Assembly: GCA_009760855.2 (NCBI GenBank)
Contig: WPIO01000052.1
Span: 62,001 to 126,000 of the forward strand
Source of the DNA: Cristatella mucedo
Lineage: Eukaryota; Bryozoa; Phylactolaemata; Cristatellidae
Length of the DNA stretch: 64,000 nucleotides
Direction of reading: 5' to 3'
Shown one piece after another: positions 26,101 through 41,100 of this stretch (position 1 is its first letter; the number at the start of each line of letters is the position of its first letter). The notes beneath the pieces were generated by a model. It was not told where the DNA came from and searched no databases. It was given only the letters and a program-made list of their open reading frames with translations. Made by a program: the position numbers and the translations under genes.

Positions 26101-29100
26101 TAACTTAATTTAGATAAAACACCTTTTTCTGAGTAGAGACTGATACCGTGATCGGCTCAGTATAATGCCTTTGAGCCTGCCCAAGCTAGAGCTTAGTCAT
26201 AGATATTACTCGTAGCCTTAGTCATAGAGTTTTCTGTTTTCTGCTACTCCCCTTAACAGTTAAAACTGTTTGCATATATGGTTCGTTCGCTAACCCCAGA
26301 TCGTACGTTCTGCCTTTTGTCGTTCACAAGATTACGTTTGAAATGTTCATGAAAGTTAAGCTTATCATTTTCGTGACTTGGTACCATTTGTCGATTAGGT
26401 TGGGTAAGGAATATCAGCACGAGGATAACCAAAGTTTGGGGGTCAAACTTGAATGTCTGTCTAACGTCCATCGTTTAGGTGAACCTAAATTTAAGTGACT
26501 AAAAAACGATTCAATTGCTGTGGGTCGAGCAAAATATGCATTGCTTGCAAAAGAATAAGCCGTCTTCAGCGCCTTGAGGCATTTTGTCTCCACAGTGCTG
26601 CACACGCAGCTGGGTAATTACATTCCAGGTTTCAAAGACAAAGTAATCAAGAAGGCTTTCGTATCCGTGTTAAGGTGCTTGCTGCTCTGCTGTGCCACTG
26701 CGTCAATGTATCCAGCTGCTCTCGGACCATTGCTGGCAGGTCGCCTTCTGCCCCTGTATGGGGCATCGACCTTGGTCGACCATCTTCTAGAGGACATATA
26801 CAGCAAAGGTAACTCACAGTACTCTCGCAAGCGAATGCATGTCTATGCGAGTTTTACGGTAGTTTTTATATCTAGCACTGACCAAGTTTAAAAGTTCGAC
26901 TTTCGTTTCCTCTTTTCATCATGCCAGAGCAACTGTGTTGTGATCGGTACCCAAACCCAGGTGCAACAAACCAAGGCCAATCTCTGCCTCAATCTCAATC
27001 CAGGCTTGCTTCATTGATAGGCTGCCTCTTGCACCACATTTTTGGCTAGCTGTTCATTGTGTTCCGACTAAAACGCATTAGAAAAAAATGGCTGTGTAAT
27101 AACATGCCTGTCATTTGGGTGATTGTTATTCCAGATGACTTGCTAGTGGTGACATGCCATCTTTGAGCTATGACTGAGCTGCAAGCTTGCCCTATGACAA
27201 AGGCATCTTTCGTGGACCCAACTTTCGACGGTCTACTAACTTTTTTGTAAACCTTTAGGTATTCTGCTGTTATCTTCGCTGTGACTGTGCATGAGCTGCC
27301 GTTAGATATGCTATTCAACTGAAGACCTGCTTTGTAAAGGTGGGCAAACCAAGTGTGATTCATAAATTAGAAAAGCTAACGGTCAAAATAGGCTCTGCCA
27401 GCATATCTCTTTTTGCATCTGCACGAAATCTAGATGTCATCTTCGAAAGCCGCTTTTTGTTAGACGACCACATATGCTCCACAAACAAGTCTGCATACTT
27501 TCAGCTTCATAACATTGCTATAATTCAGGCTTGTTTAGACAGGAATACCACATCTAAGTTGGCCCATGCATTTTTGACATACCATCTTGACTTCTGTAAC
27601 TCACTGCTTGCTGGTCTACCGGCATGTGCAGTCTTCCAGCTGGTGGAGAACTCTGCAGCTAGGCTTGTCTTTCGTGAACATCACAGTTGCCATGACAAAC
27701 CAATTCTTGCCGACCTGCACTGGCTGTGAGTCAAGCAATGCATCGACTTCAAGTTTTTGTCACTCAGTTTTAGATCCCTTTTCTTGCTCCAGTCTACCTA
27801 TCAGATCTACTGCCCCGCCAGGCTAAGCACCATACCACATGCTTTTCGGAATCTAACTGCTTACCTATACCTCGTACAAACCTCAAGTCCTTTGAAACCG
27901 TGCCTTTAGTTTGTATGGTCCTAAAGCCTGGAACTCATTCGTGACCTGTGTCACGACATCCCCTAACTTGACCACGTTTAAAAATAATTGAAAGCCCACC
28001 TATTTATCACAGCATTTAGTGGGTCCCTGTGATTCGTTCTTTATGTAATGTAATGTGCTTATGCATGCCGACACTGTGCATGCTGCCACTAACCACACTT
28101 GCATACTGACCCTGCGCATATCACGGCTAACCTTGTTATTCTTGTCGTTTATTCAGCATGCTACCACTCACCATGCGATTGTGTTTCCTTTGCAGCAAAT
28201 GTAAAGCACCTTGAAAGAGATTGAGTTCTCTGAGGGCAGTTTATCAAGTGTGTTATTATTTATATTATTATGGTGTGATGTCACCATCAGACAATATCTA
28301 CTGGTAGGCCCTTCTTCAGCAGATGAATAAGAATCTCCCTGAATCCTGTGTCTGGCCTATCGAACACTCAGCCTTCAAATCTATGAATCCTAATTTTAAT
28401 GCACTGATTTACATTCATTCTGGTAATAGCTAGGTCACCATGGTTCAGTGTGAAGTAAATAGGGTACTGTCGACGGTTATTTTGTCTCCCTCAAATCTAC
28501 TGGCACCCTGACTGCTGCCCTAGGTAGTCGCAGCTTAGCCTGTATATCACTTAATAGGCCTCAAACTGTTAATACTTCCCGTCTTGCGTCAGACCACCAG
28601 TTAATGAAGAATCTACCAAAACCTCCAGTCACAGTCAGTTTCAACTAATAACTAGGCAGGGAACAGCCCTGATCCTTCCAATTGGCCTCTTTCAAGCATC
28701 TGACATCTTAAACTGGGCCTGTCAAATGTCAGCTCACTAAAAATCAATGGGCTACTTACACGTGACAAGATTGTCCAGGAGAAACTTGATAGACTTCTTT
28801 TGACCGAGACATTGATTACGCCCTGGTTTGGCAGTGGCTTATAAGCCACTGCCGAACCCTGGTTTTCATTCTTTTAGACAAAGCGGTCAGTAAGGTGGTT
28901 GGTGGGAGTGCTGTCATGCTCGTTGCCATTGCTCGTTAAACATTTAGCTATAAGACCTCTAGATATGTCGTTTTTCTCGTAGGCCGTCGTCTGAATCAGT
29001 TGCAATATCGACTTTCTTCTGGCTGTTTACCCTTATTTATAGAAAGATTTTCCAAAATTCTTACTAATATATTCGCTTTCGACAGGCCGTTATTGACTTC

Positions 29101-32100
29101 AGGAGACTTTAACGTTAACGCTGACGACACCAGACAGGTCTGTGCATTTATTGACTGTCTGGAGAACATTCGCTTGCTCCCACCCCTTACGTAACTAACA
29201 TCACTAGAGATGTTCTAGAAATCGTGATCACTAAAGATGCCTAATACTAAGCTGATTTAAGAGCCGAATTTTGTAGCAGCAGATGAGCCTTAACGGCTAT
29301 CACCACCGCTTGCAGCAGGTGATACTAGCTGATTTAACAGCCCTTTTGTATTTCGACAGAGGACTCTTTACGGCTATCACCTCCATGTCCCAAAGTGACC
29401 TTTCGTTAGACGACCACATCAGCTCTACAATAAAGTCTGCCTACTTTCAGCTACATAACATTGCTCAAATTCGGGCTTGTTTAGATAAGGATACAACGTC
29501 TAAGCTGGTCCATGCATTCGTGACATCCCGTCTTGACTTCTGTACCTCACTGCTTGCTGGCCTACCGGCATGAGCAATCAGGTGCTTACAGCTGGTGCAA
29601 AACTCCGCAGCAAAGCTTGTCTGTCGTGAGCGTCACAGTTTCCACATCACACCACTTCTCTCCGACCTGCACTGGCTACCAGTCAAGCGACGGATCGACT
29701 TCAAAGTTTTGTCGCTCGCTTTTAGGTCACTTCATTCTTTGGCTTTAGCCTATCTCTCAGATCTACTCCTCCGCCAAGCAAAGCATCGTGCCACCAGCTT
29801 TTCGGAATCCAACAGTTTACCAATACCTCGTTTTGTAATGTATCTCCGTCTGTAACTCCACAAAGTCATAAAGACCACGTGGGTGTTATGCAGGAGAGAT
29901 TTGTATAGCGCACTCACAGCCTAAGCGGCTTTTAGTATACATTCGGTAGCCAACAGACTTTGTCTCACACAACAAAGAGAAAGAGGGACGCATAGCAGAG
30001 TCAGGAGAGAAGTCGAGGTAGTGAGTCGCATAGAAGTAGCAGCTCAGGACCGCTGAAAAGGATGTGCCATAGTCGGCAGTAGGAAAGTAGTTGCCGTTGC
30101 GTAAGAATTGTGGAAGCGAGTTCCACAGTCTAGGAGGACCTGCAAAGCTAAAGCTTCTGTCGCCAACTGTCTTTAAGCAGAGGAATGGGACAGCTAATTT
30201 ATTGTCCACACAGGACCTGAGGGCACGAGCAGGCTGAAACTGATGCAGCAGTTCAGCTAGGTACGAAGGAGCCAAGCCGTGGCGGGCCTTGTGGGTCAGC
30301 GTAAGAACTTTGCTCTGAAATTAAAATTAAATTGGTACAAACCTCGAATCCTTTGGAGACCGTGCATTTAGTTCGTATGGTCACAAAGCCTGGAACTCCC
30401 TCCCGACATGCGTCAGAACATCCCCTGACTTGACCACATTAAAAAAAAACCTAAAAGTACACATATTTAGGACAGCATTTAGTGGGTCCCTGGGATTTGT
30501 TTTTCATGTACTTATTTGTGCCGACACCGTGCATGCTGCCACTAACCACATTTGCATGCTGACCCTGTGCATGTCACCCCTAACAATGTTATTCATGTTG
30601 TTTATCAAGCATGATATTACTCACCATTCAGTTTCGTTTTCTTTTGAAGCAAATGTAAAGCGCCTAGAAAGAGATTGAGTTCTCTGCAGGTGCTTCATCA
30701 AGTGCATTATTATTATTATATGATTATTTATCACCGTTTCTAGCTGCAATACAGGAACTTCCACCTCAGGATTCGAACCCGTGACCTCGGGGCCGAGTTC
30801 GTGAAAAGCATTCACCCTACCCAGTGTGCCATCACGGCGATAAGGAATTGCCCACTGCAGGACTCAAACTCACGACTTTAATAAAGTTAAAAAAGCCAGT
30901 GCTTCTTTTGTACTCGACAACTGAAGTCCTGCCAGTCAAATCCAAAAATGTTTTTAAGATAGTGAATCATTTGGTTAATGATTCTGAGCTGCCTCATTAC
31001 TCGAATATTAATCCTGCAGCCGATAACTTCTTCGATCATTTCAGTGATACAATTGTGCATGTCCTTGCCTCAATAAAGCCACTTACGATTAATGAAATTG
31101 TAGATTGGCTTCGTGTAACTTCCCTTGTGAAATTTTCCGTAGTTTCTGAATAAGAAGTGGCTACCTTAATAAAATCGAATAAAAAGAGCTCGGCTTCTCA
31201 AGACCCAGTGCCATCCTCTCTGTGGTCTTCTCTAGCAGAACAAGTTTATTCCAACTGTGATTCGGGTTTGTAATGCTTCTCGAGATATTAGAGTAGTTCT
31301 AAAGTCTTTTAATTAGGCTATGTTTTCGACCTATACTTAAAATACCCTGGATTAGATTCACAGGTCTTGGCAAACTATTGTCCAAGCTCCCTCCTTTTTT
31401 TGTCTAAGATTCTCGAAAATATGGTCGCTAAGCATCTTTTAGAACTCAAAGAAGAGCAAAATAGAAGATCTTGAAGTCGATGCCGGATGGGGAGCCAGTG
31501 ATGCTCAGACAGAATTGGTGTGGTGCGGCAGCTGAGCCGTTAACAGATCAGCCGGGCTGTTGAGTTTAGCACCGGTCTTTATCAGTTATGCCCCTTGATG
31601 GATTGAACTGGTTGCAAGCCTGATGCAGGGCCTTACCTGCCACTCCTTTGCGAGCTCGGCGAGTCAGTACTGTTGATGGCTCTACATGCCGATTTCTAGG
31701 TCTCTATACTCGTCCGTATCTCTGGATTCGGCGGTAGTTTGATTTCCGATAGCTTTTCATTGCACTCAGTCGTCCAATTCTGCATGGCTTGGTCATGCTC
31801 CCACTGGCATCACTCAGAAGCTTGAGCTGCTGCGACTGATTGCTGCTTCGGGTACTCATGTAGCCAAAATATGCCGCTATATCAAGCAATAAGCTTGCAC
31901 GTGACATCGGTAAGAAGAACCGGTTTACATTACCTCGCTGCTAGGGTGATGTTAGGGCTTGATGGGCTCTCCCTTGCAAAGAAAATGTTTTATGGAAATG
32001 CACTTGCACTGCACGTTGTTCTTACGCTCTGCCTATTCCTTGGCAAGTGCAGCTCACGTGCACATTGAGTTCCACACAGGAGAGCAGGAATGCTCTGATT

Positions 32101-35100
32101 GTAATGTTGATCGATCGCCGACTAGCCTCTAGCTGCATATCAGTTTTAAGTGCTTGTTGTAGGCTTAGAGCACAACGCTCTTGTCGTTCGGCACAATCAG
32201 CTGGAGGGTTTTGGCAGCTACCTACTATTTGAGATGACCAACGATCACGTTGGTCCTTGCTACTGTATCCAAGAGATTGTCTATCACGGTCACAACTACA
32301 TCATGAGCGTATCCAGAAGAGCCGCCATGATAGATATGGAAAGTAAGTGGCTTCATTTCTGGCTAAGCAGTGGCATGTCCTGCCGAGTATTGCATCTAGT
32401 GAACACGAATGCGACCTTGCATGTTACTTGTCTTTAGAGTAACACTACACTTGGTAGCTCTGAGGAAAGTGGACTAATTTTAAGTTCTTTAACTATAAAA
32501 AGCTTTAATCTTCAGTTTGATTTAACACTTGCATTGAAGGTCCTAAAATAAGTATTACATCTTTGCACACCTTGCCCAGAAGCATGCCATCTTAAAAAGG
32601 TGAGTGCTGCTTTGTGCTGAGCTTCTTGTGCTGGGAGGGAGGTAACAAGTCTCGTCATCATAGGGCCACGACAACTGGCCGAAGCTCGCCCGAGAGTTTT
32701 CTTTGGGCCAAATGTGGGATTTGCTCATTTTGGCCAGTATGAGTCATTGGATTTGTCTGGGTTTGCACGGCTGCCTGCGACCTGAGGTAAATTGTGCCTG
32801 TATGTATCGAAAAGGAGCTCACTGAGACCCTGTCGTGCTCATTGATATTCATACTCGCTTCACCTGCTTTTCAGCTGGAAACGTGTCGGTTCGCTACACT
32901 CCACCCCGGCTTCAAGACGGCGATCATTTTAGCCTTCTTACTGCTGCTCAGTCCAACAGTCCCGAGTACATCGCTGCTGCTCTGACCCAGGTACCGAAAG
33001 TCTTCGTATTCTCTGGTAAGTCCAATCCGACTGCCAAGTGCCCAATACATGCTTCCTGAAGCCATGCCCATAAAATGTATTGTCCCACACGTGGTTTAGT
33101 GGCTTCTAATGCCGAAAGCAGCACTTGTAACGATATTAGTCCTCGCCGACGTGCAACGAAAACCAGGGACACAGGAATCTTGTATCCCGGCTAGAGACTT
33201 GTTTGCAGCAGCACCAATGCAAGCAGGAGCCAGCATCAGTCAAAGATAATGGAGGTGTCCAGCAACCGTCAAAAGCAGGAGAAAACTTTCGAAGCGTGCC
33301 AAGAGCACAACTGAACTGCCGAATTATTTAACATAATAATTTATTGTAGAAGAATAAACTTTGATTATAATCCATAATCCGGCTTATTTAGCTGGCGCTG
33401 CCTTTTCGACAACTCTCACAGAACTCCGATAGCACCACTAGACTGTCTGCGACCAGTACAAAGCATAGGGCGCAATTACTACCTGGCTCGAATGCTGGGG
33501 CACAGTCGACTTAAAAGAAGTACACGACTGAAACATTCATACCGCCTAACTATGGATTGTGACATAACCGGTTCCTAGTCGTTAGAATTCAGGAACCCCC
33601 CAAAACAAATCTTGGCATTCGTAATCTGGCAGATGTAGTACATCAGCCTTTAATTATACCTCGAACGATTGAGCATTATACCGGTAGCCAGGAGGCATCG
33701 GTACCTGCTCGAAGTGCAGCTGGTTTGGCACACCGCTCCACCCCAGAAGGCCCTTGGGAGTTCTGCATGTAAAAGGAATTGCATAATTAGCTGCCGAAAT
33801 TTCTAAACCGTCGGTCGTTCATGCCTAAGCATTGCTAAGCTGCCTATCGCAATTTTATGAGTTCGGCCAAGTGCTGGATTTTTTCATCAGATCTCAGTTT
33901 GGCCGATGCTGTGATCTGCAATTTGGCGTCTGGCCGATGCTGCCGTGGCATTGTGGGAGCTGCCATTGGGTTATGCAATAGCCTGAGCCTATGGTATAGC
34001 TAGGCTGTTCACACCAACTGTAAGATGCAGCTTTACATAATTGGAGGTTGGCCCGAAGCATCGAATGTTCATGCAGAGATTGATAGCTAGGATAGCTGTC
34101 AAGAAACTTTACCTATTCTTAGCAACTGGCTTTTAACTTCACACCTAGCAAGTAAATTGCAGTCTAGTTTTAGTGCTAATCACTCCATGGAGTCAGTATT
34201 GCTTAGGGTGTATATGCTGACCCTATGCATGTCACCTCTAACCGTGATCATGCTTCTTTGCAGCTTGTATAAAATGCCTAGAAAGACACAAAGCTCTCTG
34301 AGGGTGCTATACAAATAAATTATTATTAACCTGGTGTGATGTAGGTGGAAATTGCCAATGCCGGCCAGTCGCTTCACTACTTGCCAGTACCAAGGTCACC
34401 TTAGCCGACTCTTGCAGACTAATATGGACCCTTGTGGATGATGAGGGTCAAGTTATGAATGAGGAAGCTGAACCTTGAGGTTGGTGTGTGGCACAAGCTC
34501 GGTGAATACTCTTCGAAATCTTCTGGAAAGCTCCTCAAATTTTCAAATATTTGTCAACTGGCATTTTTATTTTAGCTAAAAATAGTAATACACTTAATAT
34601 GGCACCTTCAGAGAACTCAATATCTTTCTATGCGTTTCGCATTTGCTGCAAAGAAAGCTTATCGAATGGGTAGTGATAGCATGTTCAATGACTACAAGCA
34701 TAATATGGTTAGAGTGACATGCGCAGTGTTAGCAAGCATAAGCGCGTAAAGGACGAATCACGTGGACCCACTAAATGCTGTGATAAATAAAGTAGTTGCA
34801 TTTTAGTTTCTTTTTAAATGTGTTCAAGTCAGGGGATGTTGCAACACAAGTCACAAGTGAGTTTCAGGTTTTGGAAACATGCAAACTAAAGGCGAGGTCT
34901 CCAAAGGATTTGAGATTTGTACAAGGTTAGGTAAACGATTAGATTCTGAAAAGCAGGTGGTACGATGCTTAGCTTAGTGTGGGAGTAGATCTTATAGGTA
35001 GGCTGGAGCCAAAGGATAAAGAGACCTAAAGGTGAATTACAGAACCTTGAATTCGGTGATTGACTGGGAGCCAACGCAGGTCCGTGGGAAGTGGTGTGGT

Positions 35101-38100
35101 GTGGCAACTGTGACTCTCGCGACAGGCAGGCCTAGCTGCAGAGTTTTGCACAAGCTGTAAGCTCCTGATTACACAGGTCGATAGGCCAACAAGCAGTAAG
35201 TTACAGAAGCTGAGACAGGATTTCCCAAATGTATGGACCAATTTAAGTGTGGTATTCCTGTCTAAGCAAGCCCTAATTTTAGCAATGTTAAGTAGCTGAA
35301 AGCAGGCAGACTTGACTATGGAGCTGATGTGATCGTCAAGTGAAAGGTCCCTTTGGAACACAACACCTAGAATCCTTGCAGATTCAACAGGGCGTATGGT
35401 GGCACAACCGATTGTGAGAGTTTACTTTCCCCATTTCAGACTCACACTTGGTGTGCTCCTAACCAGTAGTTGGTTTTATTATCATTCAATTTAATACACA
35501 CGATAGAATGGAGACTGGGGATGTCACTTAAGTTCTCTTGGTCTAGCGTTGCTTTCTTGAGTAATGGCCTGACTGCAGCTTTTTGAAAGGTGCTGGGGCA
35601 TGACCTGAGGATAACGACATATTTACGATGTTGACATTTATTATGCATGGCAACAGCTGAGCTATGCGTAATCGAAGCAGGACAATGGGAATAGGGTCTA
35701 GAGGAGATTTCAGAACTAGGTCATGAGTGGCTTACTTGAATGAAGACTTTGAGGTGCTGCATGGAATTGAGGGACAGGATTCCAGGGGGAGGAGGTACAG
35801 CTGCCTGGGGATGGACTTCCCGATCTTGTCAATCTCGTTGACAAAGAAGCTATAGAAGTGTGCAGGTAAATCATTACAGTGATCACTAGGTAAGGAGCTA
35901 ACCTAGGGGTGCTACTGGAAATGGTCGATCGTAGGCATCAGCATTTTTAGATTATTCATCTGGGAATTAATGATGTATTTATAGAAGCTAGACATGGCCT
36001 TTGCTAGGGTTGATTGGTACGATTTTTGGTAGTCGTCGTATGCCTGTCGATGGACAGTCAGTCCTGATCTTGTGTATGCTTTTTCAAGCTTGGGCTTGGT
36101 TGACCTAGCTAGTGTGATGTTTGTGGTAAACCGTATGCCGTCTGGGCGAGAGTGCACAGTGGGCTCAGTAGGAGATGCAAAGTTGGCGAGTATGTTGTCT
36201 AGTGTCGTGTTAAAGCAACCTATCAATGCTCACTGGACAGGTGAGAATGTGGTATTCAGCAGCAGAGGCGAAGCAGATATTTTTGCACGGGCAGCATTGA
36301 TGTCAAGGGTCTTGAGGTTTCATGATTCGCAGGTGATTTTCGATAAATAGAGCACACATTGTAGACTGAATGAGATCTGCCCGTGGTCATTAAAGCAGAA
36401 TTTGGTAATAATTAGTGATTATTGCGTGCAGTTGTAGGAGAAAATTTGATTGAGTGTGTGACCCTTGATGTAGATAGGGCCTTGCACTTGAGCTACGAAA
36501 AACAAGCGGTCAGTCAGTGAACGATTCGGTACCGAAGTTGTCAGATAAGTTATCAAAGGGTAGATATCACACATAAAGAGGAAGGATCGATTTCTTGCAC
36601 ACAGGATTGAAATGAGATTGGATAAATCTAAGATAAAGGAGGACTGGTTATCTGGAGGACGATAGACTACTGCCACCATTGGTAACTTGCTGCCGGGTGA
36701 ACTCAAAACAATTGATTCGAAAGACTTATTCAAGTGGCTTGCAAATGACTTGAAATTGAAGGACGTGCATGTAATAATAGCGGCTCTACATCAGTTTTGA
36801 TTGATCTAAGGGTGTGAACGATTTAGGAGCCTGGTGGGGTCGCATCATTAATAGTCGGGTGGTTAACCGACTTGAGTCAAGTTTCAGTTATGGCGAGCAG
36901 TTCGAGGTCTTTTCAGAATAAAGCTTACTTAATAAAGGGGTTTATTGCATATTGAACGAGGATTGCAAAGATAAGCCTCAATTTGGGCCGCCAGAGTAAT
37001 AGCAGGCCTGATGACCACTAAGTTAGAAAGAGGCTTGAGGGCTCCTGCTGAGAGGTTCGAGACAAAGCTAGGAATACGTAATGAGTTGGGTTCTCCGCTC
37101 TCGAGCACCCGGCATTGGTTCCTTTCGCTTCTGTTTGCTCTATTCGCTCTGGAGCACTTTCTTTTGTTAATCCATACATAATTCATGGCTCTTAGCAACA
37201 GCAGCAACATTGAGGAATGCATTTGAGCCACGATAAAGAAGCGATAATAGGTAACAACCAGCATAACTAATAAATAGGTTACTAGCCGACGGCATATCCG
37301 CCACTCCAGCCGACACGGCTGTACCAGCCACAAGCATTAGAGGGTTAAAACGTCCATAGGCATGTAACTGCTTAGGCACTACACTCAAACAACAAGCAGT
37401 TAAGCTTTGAACAGGTCTATCTGTTGTATTTAGCTGTCAGCTTTAACTCTTAAAAGTTTTGGAAAGCCTGCTGCTAAGTGATGAAAGCCTATCGTGGTCA
37501 GCAACGACGCCTCTGTGGGAGCCGAGCCAAGACCGTCCCTACCTTCCTCCTCCTCCGATGCAGCTGATTGGTCTGGAAATCACTGGAGTGCACAAGAAAT
37601 AGATGCTAGTGTTTGATTCAGAGTATCGACCTCCACAGACAGCGAGCTCCACAGGCCACCAGCCGTAAGCCTCTTTTGGGGGATTCAAGAAATTCGGACT
37701 GCACTTTTGCATATAATGGCCAAAGCCAGACACTCTACTTGGCAGGCCTCTTATCTTATCTAAAACATTAACTTACTTGCAGGTCTCCAAGTGCGATCTG
37801 TTCAAAAACTTAGTACATCCCCTCTAAAAACTATGCTAAACACTCGTACCGAACGTGTGCTGCTATGGCAACCTTCCCAGCACCCTTTAAAACGGTAATA
37901 GCCAGTCTGGATAAATAGCTTTAACCCCAACTGCCATGAAACCTTCGTAATTGAATTGCATTGAATAGTTTTATTTACCAAATTATTAAGCCGGACAGTC
38001 TGCTTGCTCTGGAATCACATTGGCCAGCGAGATGGGCTGCTAAGCTCTTGATGTGTGGTGTCTAAAGGCTAAAGACTATTCAATGCTCAATAAATGCTCA

Positions 38101-41100
38101 TCTCGACTTCCTGATGTCCCAACTTTGGTGCCAGGAACTCGGTCATGGCTGAATTTTATAATCCTTTGGTGACTGACTATGGTTATTACCCACATATTGT
38201 TGATGTTTAATCAGCTACAACGCTGATTGAAATGTTTGGCTTTCCTAGCGATTTTAGCACCGGTAGGTCCTAGATGCCATTGGCCTCAATACCCTCTCTC
38301 CCCGACCGACTTCCATTACACCACTGAAAGGGTGTGACAGCCCATGGACAGCATGTCGTCATGCTGGGTAGAGAGACCGAGTAACTATTTTCGTGACTCC
38401 AACACCATGCCCTTTATTCACAGAAACCACTTCGGCCAAGCCCAGGATCTCCGTCTAGACTGCTGCCGGTGCAGAGCCATCCAGCCCTGGCTAGATTTCA
38501 GGGGTTGTTGCCTCCTCCCCCCACCGACTTCCTGCTACAGCTCTGACAGGGCACCTGGTGAAATGCTTAGTTAGTATTCGTTTGCCTTTGACTTACACCA
38601 GGCCCCCGATTTATCGTCGACATGATCTATGAATTATTCGCGAGCTGGGAATTTTGGACGGAATAAGTTATCACCCCCATTAAAGGAGAATCTCACGTAA
38701 CTACTTTTAAGACTGGTCCGACAATCAAATATTTGCTAATGGTACCTTTCAAAAGACGAATATGTTAGGAATGGGGTCGAGAGGTCTGATGACTTCTACA
38801 TACAAGTAAAAATGAAACTGTAAACCAAACCTAACCCGGATGTAAACCGTAAGCGAAATATCTACAAATAAAAAGTAACCATTGTCTGCATCACTTGCAT
38901 ACCATCCTGTTGAACGTGGATAAATCGATCGTTGGTAGATTACTAAGGAAGATGAAATGACATGTACCATGGCTTAACGACGGATGCAACCTTCAACCCC
39001 TTTTATCCAAGTCCATGCTGCTGTGACCGAGATTCTCACAGGCTATGCAAAAGCAGTGGGTCTTTGGAAGGCTGCCTCATACCATTTTCTTGAGGGCACA
39101 TGCATTGGCTATTAACCTACTAGTTTCGATGGACCAGCCATAGTAAAAACGTGGCTCTAATTGCTTCGCTCTCCGGTGGCCTGTCAGGCAGCTTGTGGAA
39201 CTACACGTGCTATGATCTATTTACGCTGTGTTAACTTTGTTTCAGTGAAACGACAGGAATGCACCGGAAGCTTCGATTGCCGAAAGGTCAAGGGATTCGA
39301 AGAGTTTCTCATTAGTGACATGCTGGCGTTCCGAGAAAGTGAAAAGGAGCTGGTCGTGGTGTGGGGAGTGGGCTTGCATGGGTTCCTTCTTTACAGCCTT
39401 CAGGAGTGCGACTTGCTTCATCACTACAGCACCGACAGTCGCATATTCTTGGTTTTACACAATAGTGGCAATCTTACAGTGGTGCAATCGGGCCAGCTTC
39501 TCGGTGTTACAATTACCTACAATAGAAAATTTAAGGTACGGCATTTGCAGGATGTGTAGCGGTTGTTTCAACTTCCCCATCCTCGTGACTGCTAAGCCGT
39601 GTTCCTGTATTTGGGGCGTGCGCTTCGTGACCGTTGCTGAGTCTCTGTCATTATGCTCCGGGCTGTTATCTATACAGTTGGACACTTCTAAAGACAAGCA
39701 ATGTATAGCTTTGCCCAGCAGTCTTTTAATCACTGCAAAGCACTTCTCCGACGACCTACTGGCTCTGGCCACATCAGATCACAAGCTATTAATGTGGGGC
39801 AGCAGTGAAGCTGCAAAATCCGGCTGCAGACTGATTCTGGATTCGCCTGCTCACTGTCTGACTAGGAGAAAAGCTGTAAGCATGCTGCATTATGCACTTA
39901 AACCGCATGATGAAGCAGACTTTATTTGTTAAGCTGTTTGATATCGATTTCATCGGCATAGTTTTGACATTTTCTTTGCTCCTCTGTTTTATATAATTGA
40001 AGGGCTGATTACTGATTACTGCAGCTTGCACGGTGTTTTAGAAATGCTCACAGTGTCACTTGCTATAATGTGCAACTGTAGTTTCTTCTTAATACACTAT
40101 GAAGAGCCGTTGCAGTCGACCGAAAAAATATTTGGACTTGACTTGTTCGATTAGCAGCTTTTCTTAAGGTTGCTCCCCGAAGCTAGGTTGGCCCTGAATG
40201 CATTTTTCGTCAGCTAAGTATTGGATTCCCATGTGCAAATTGTTACTTTGATGGGTACTTTAGGACGATAGGTCCAAAATTATTCGAAGACCCTTTAATC
40301 CCGTAATAATAGTGGTTTTGGACGCTATTGAGCATTGTGACGCAATCCTTTCACCAGTTCATGACCGAACCTCAAGGCTGTGTGAGCCGAAGGTATACTC
40401 ATTGAGTATTATTTATTTTTTCCAGAAAAGCCTATCAGTCGTGCCAAAGGTCGTCCAATTGTCTAGCTGCATGAGCCGAGCCGTAGATTTATGTTACTTA
40501 TGCAAGTTATTTACAAAATATTTACAATGCTGGACAATCGTACGGTCTTGTTGCTGCTACTGTATCAATAACTCTGAATACGGTTTCATACATTGTCAGA
40601 AAGGTTGCACAAACTATAAGCCCTGATTATGCCTTGCAGTTGCTTGGCCCCCTGCTACCATCAGGCCGGAAACCGCTATCCTAAAGTCAGAAACGAAGAA
40701 CAATCCTTTGCTACAGTACAAGCACATGCTCAAAGTCTGCAAGCATTTTCTGGTAAGCAGGTTAGCCACAGTATCGGCTGGCTAAAAGAAGTTAAAGGTT
40801 AGCTTGTTAAACTGCCTTATTTACATAGCGACAGTACAGCCTTAACATCTTTTACTGCCACTTTCAGTGGGTCAGAAAGAATAGCTGTCCACAGCAGGAC
40901 TCAAACCCACGACCTGGATCGTAAAGAATGAGCGCCTCACCCATGGGTAAAGATCCAGGAATAAGTTAGGTTGGTCTGCATCCTCCTATTGCTAAGAAGA
41001 GCTTATGGGTCGATATATGCATGCTGACACTGTGCATGCTGTCACTAACCATACTTGCATGCTGACCCTGTACGTGGCACCCCTAACCATGTTATTCTTG

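Noticed and set aside
26618-26830. 70-codon minus-strand frame
   Set aside because: It is the antisense shadow of exon 13.
29000-29194. Possible host endonuclease gene (LLTSGDFNVNADD)
   Set aside because: The motif is the LINE endonuclease domain, and flanking LINE-B sequence and frameshifts mark it as a dead retrotransposon.
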